Shown here: positions 63,955 to 64,000 of the stretch, piece after piece
Numbering within the stretch: the first letter of the stretch is position 1
Layout: each line of letters begins with the position of its first letter
Source: Methylophaga thalassica
GTDB taxonomy: Bacteria; Pseudomonadota; Gammaproteobacteria; Nitrosococcales; Methylophagaceae
Length of the DNA: 64,000 bases
Direction: 5' to 3'
Assembly (NCBI RefSeq): GCF_030159795.1
Contig: NZ_BSND01000003.1
Location: forward strand, 434,001 to 498,000
Made by a program: the position numbers and the translations under genes
The notes under the pieces: generated by a model
Database searches by the model: none
Told to the model about the DNA's origin: nothing
The model's input: the letters and a program-made list of their open reading frames with translations, nothing else

Positions 63955-64000
63955 TAACAAGCGCTTCAAGTACGTTCGTTACGCTCACTTGAGACGACGC
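63955..64000 (+). other. Possible 5' half of an integron attC site, cut by window end
   Basis: TTTTAACAAGCGCTTCAAG matches the usual attC opening (RYYYAAC followed by a CAAGCGC-type segment). TCAAGT and ACTTGA then form an inverted repeat within the visible bases. The second core, G-TTRRRY, would lie beyond base 64000, so the call cannot be completed. Confidence 0.45.

Noticed and set aside
1-64000. CRISPR arrays, rRNA and tRNA genes, complete insertion sequences
   Set aside because: I saw no regularly spaced repeats, no tRNA-like cloverleaf and no transposase in either strand.

Overview
This window is chromosomal DNA of moderate-to-low GC from a gammaproteobacterium, most likely a marine methylotroph of the Methylophaga kind. 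That assignment is an inference from gene content: NAD-dependent molybdenum formate dehydrogenase (fds), a soluble PQQ dehydrogenase, a glucosylglycerate compatible-solute operon, the rpoE-rseABC-mucD block and a VPLPA/PEP-CTERM protein. I saw no rRNA, tRNA, CRISPR array or complete insertion sequence.

Layout. 1-8.4 kb: a truncated PilR regulator, ygfZ, ygfX, nadB and the envelope-stress operon rpoE-rseA-rseB-rseC-mucD. 8.4-12.7 kb: a two-component system and a TonB receptor, both behind Fur-like boxes. 12.9-25.9 kb: a MATE transporter, then the housekeeping run lepA-lepB-DUF4845-rnc-era-recO-pdxJ-acpS-cysM-ydbH-ydbL-rlmD with very tight junctions. 25.9-28.5 kb: a PEP-CTERM gene split by one in-frame stop behind a c-di-GMP-I-type aptamer, an AlkC-like glycosylase, and two short paralogous membrane-protein genes, one with an FNR-type promoter. 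28.5-32.2 kb: a SulP transporter, then lexA and a Y-family polymerase. 32.2-37.9 kb: a minus-strand operon for making and recycling glucosylglycerate, including a kinase-phosphatase fusion. 38-45.5 kb: a CDF metal exporter, a busy regulatory gap, then fdsGBA-fdhD-fdsD. 45.5-54.6 kb: thioesterase, PQQ dehydrogenase, methyltransferase, dbpA, a DraG-like hydrolase and modEABC. 54.6-58 kb: an island-like stretch with a decayed gene pair and an OafA-type acyltransferase. 58-63.3 kb: norR, hmp, nnrS and an HPP-family gene. 63.3-64 kb: a second copy of the gene pair, ending in what looks like the first half of an integron attC site.

How the genes connect. Formate dehydrogenase needs the molybdenum cofactor, which explains fdhD in its operon and the nearby mod operon with a ModE-like operator. 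NorR, Hmp, NnrS and HPP form a nitric-oxide/nitrite response set; three NorR-type sites and a sigma-54 promoter lie in front of hmp. GalU, GpgS, the fused kinase-phosphatase and the GH13 phosphorylase can form a closed synthesis-and-recovery cycle for glucosylglycerate. The least explained items are the paired small membrane proteins, the duplicated gene pair with a 59-base identical leader, and the orphan terminator and twin operators in the gap before fds.
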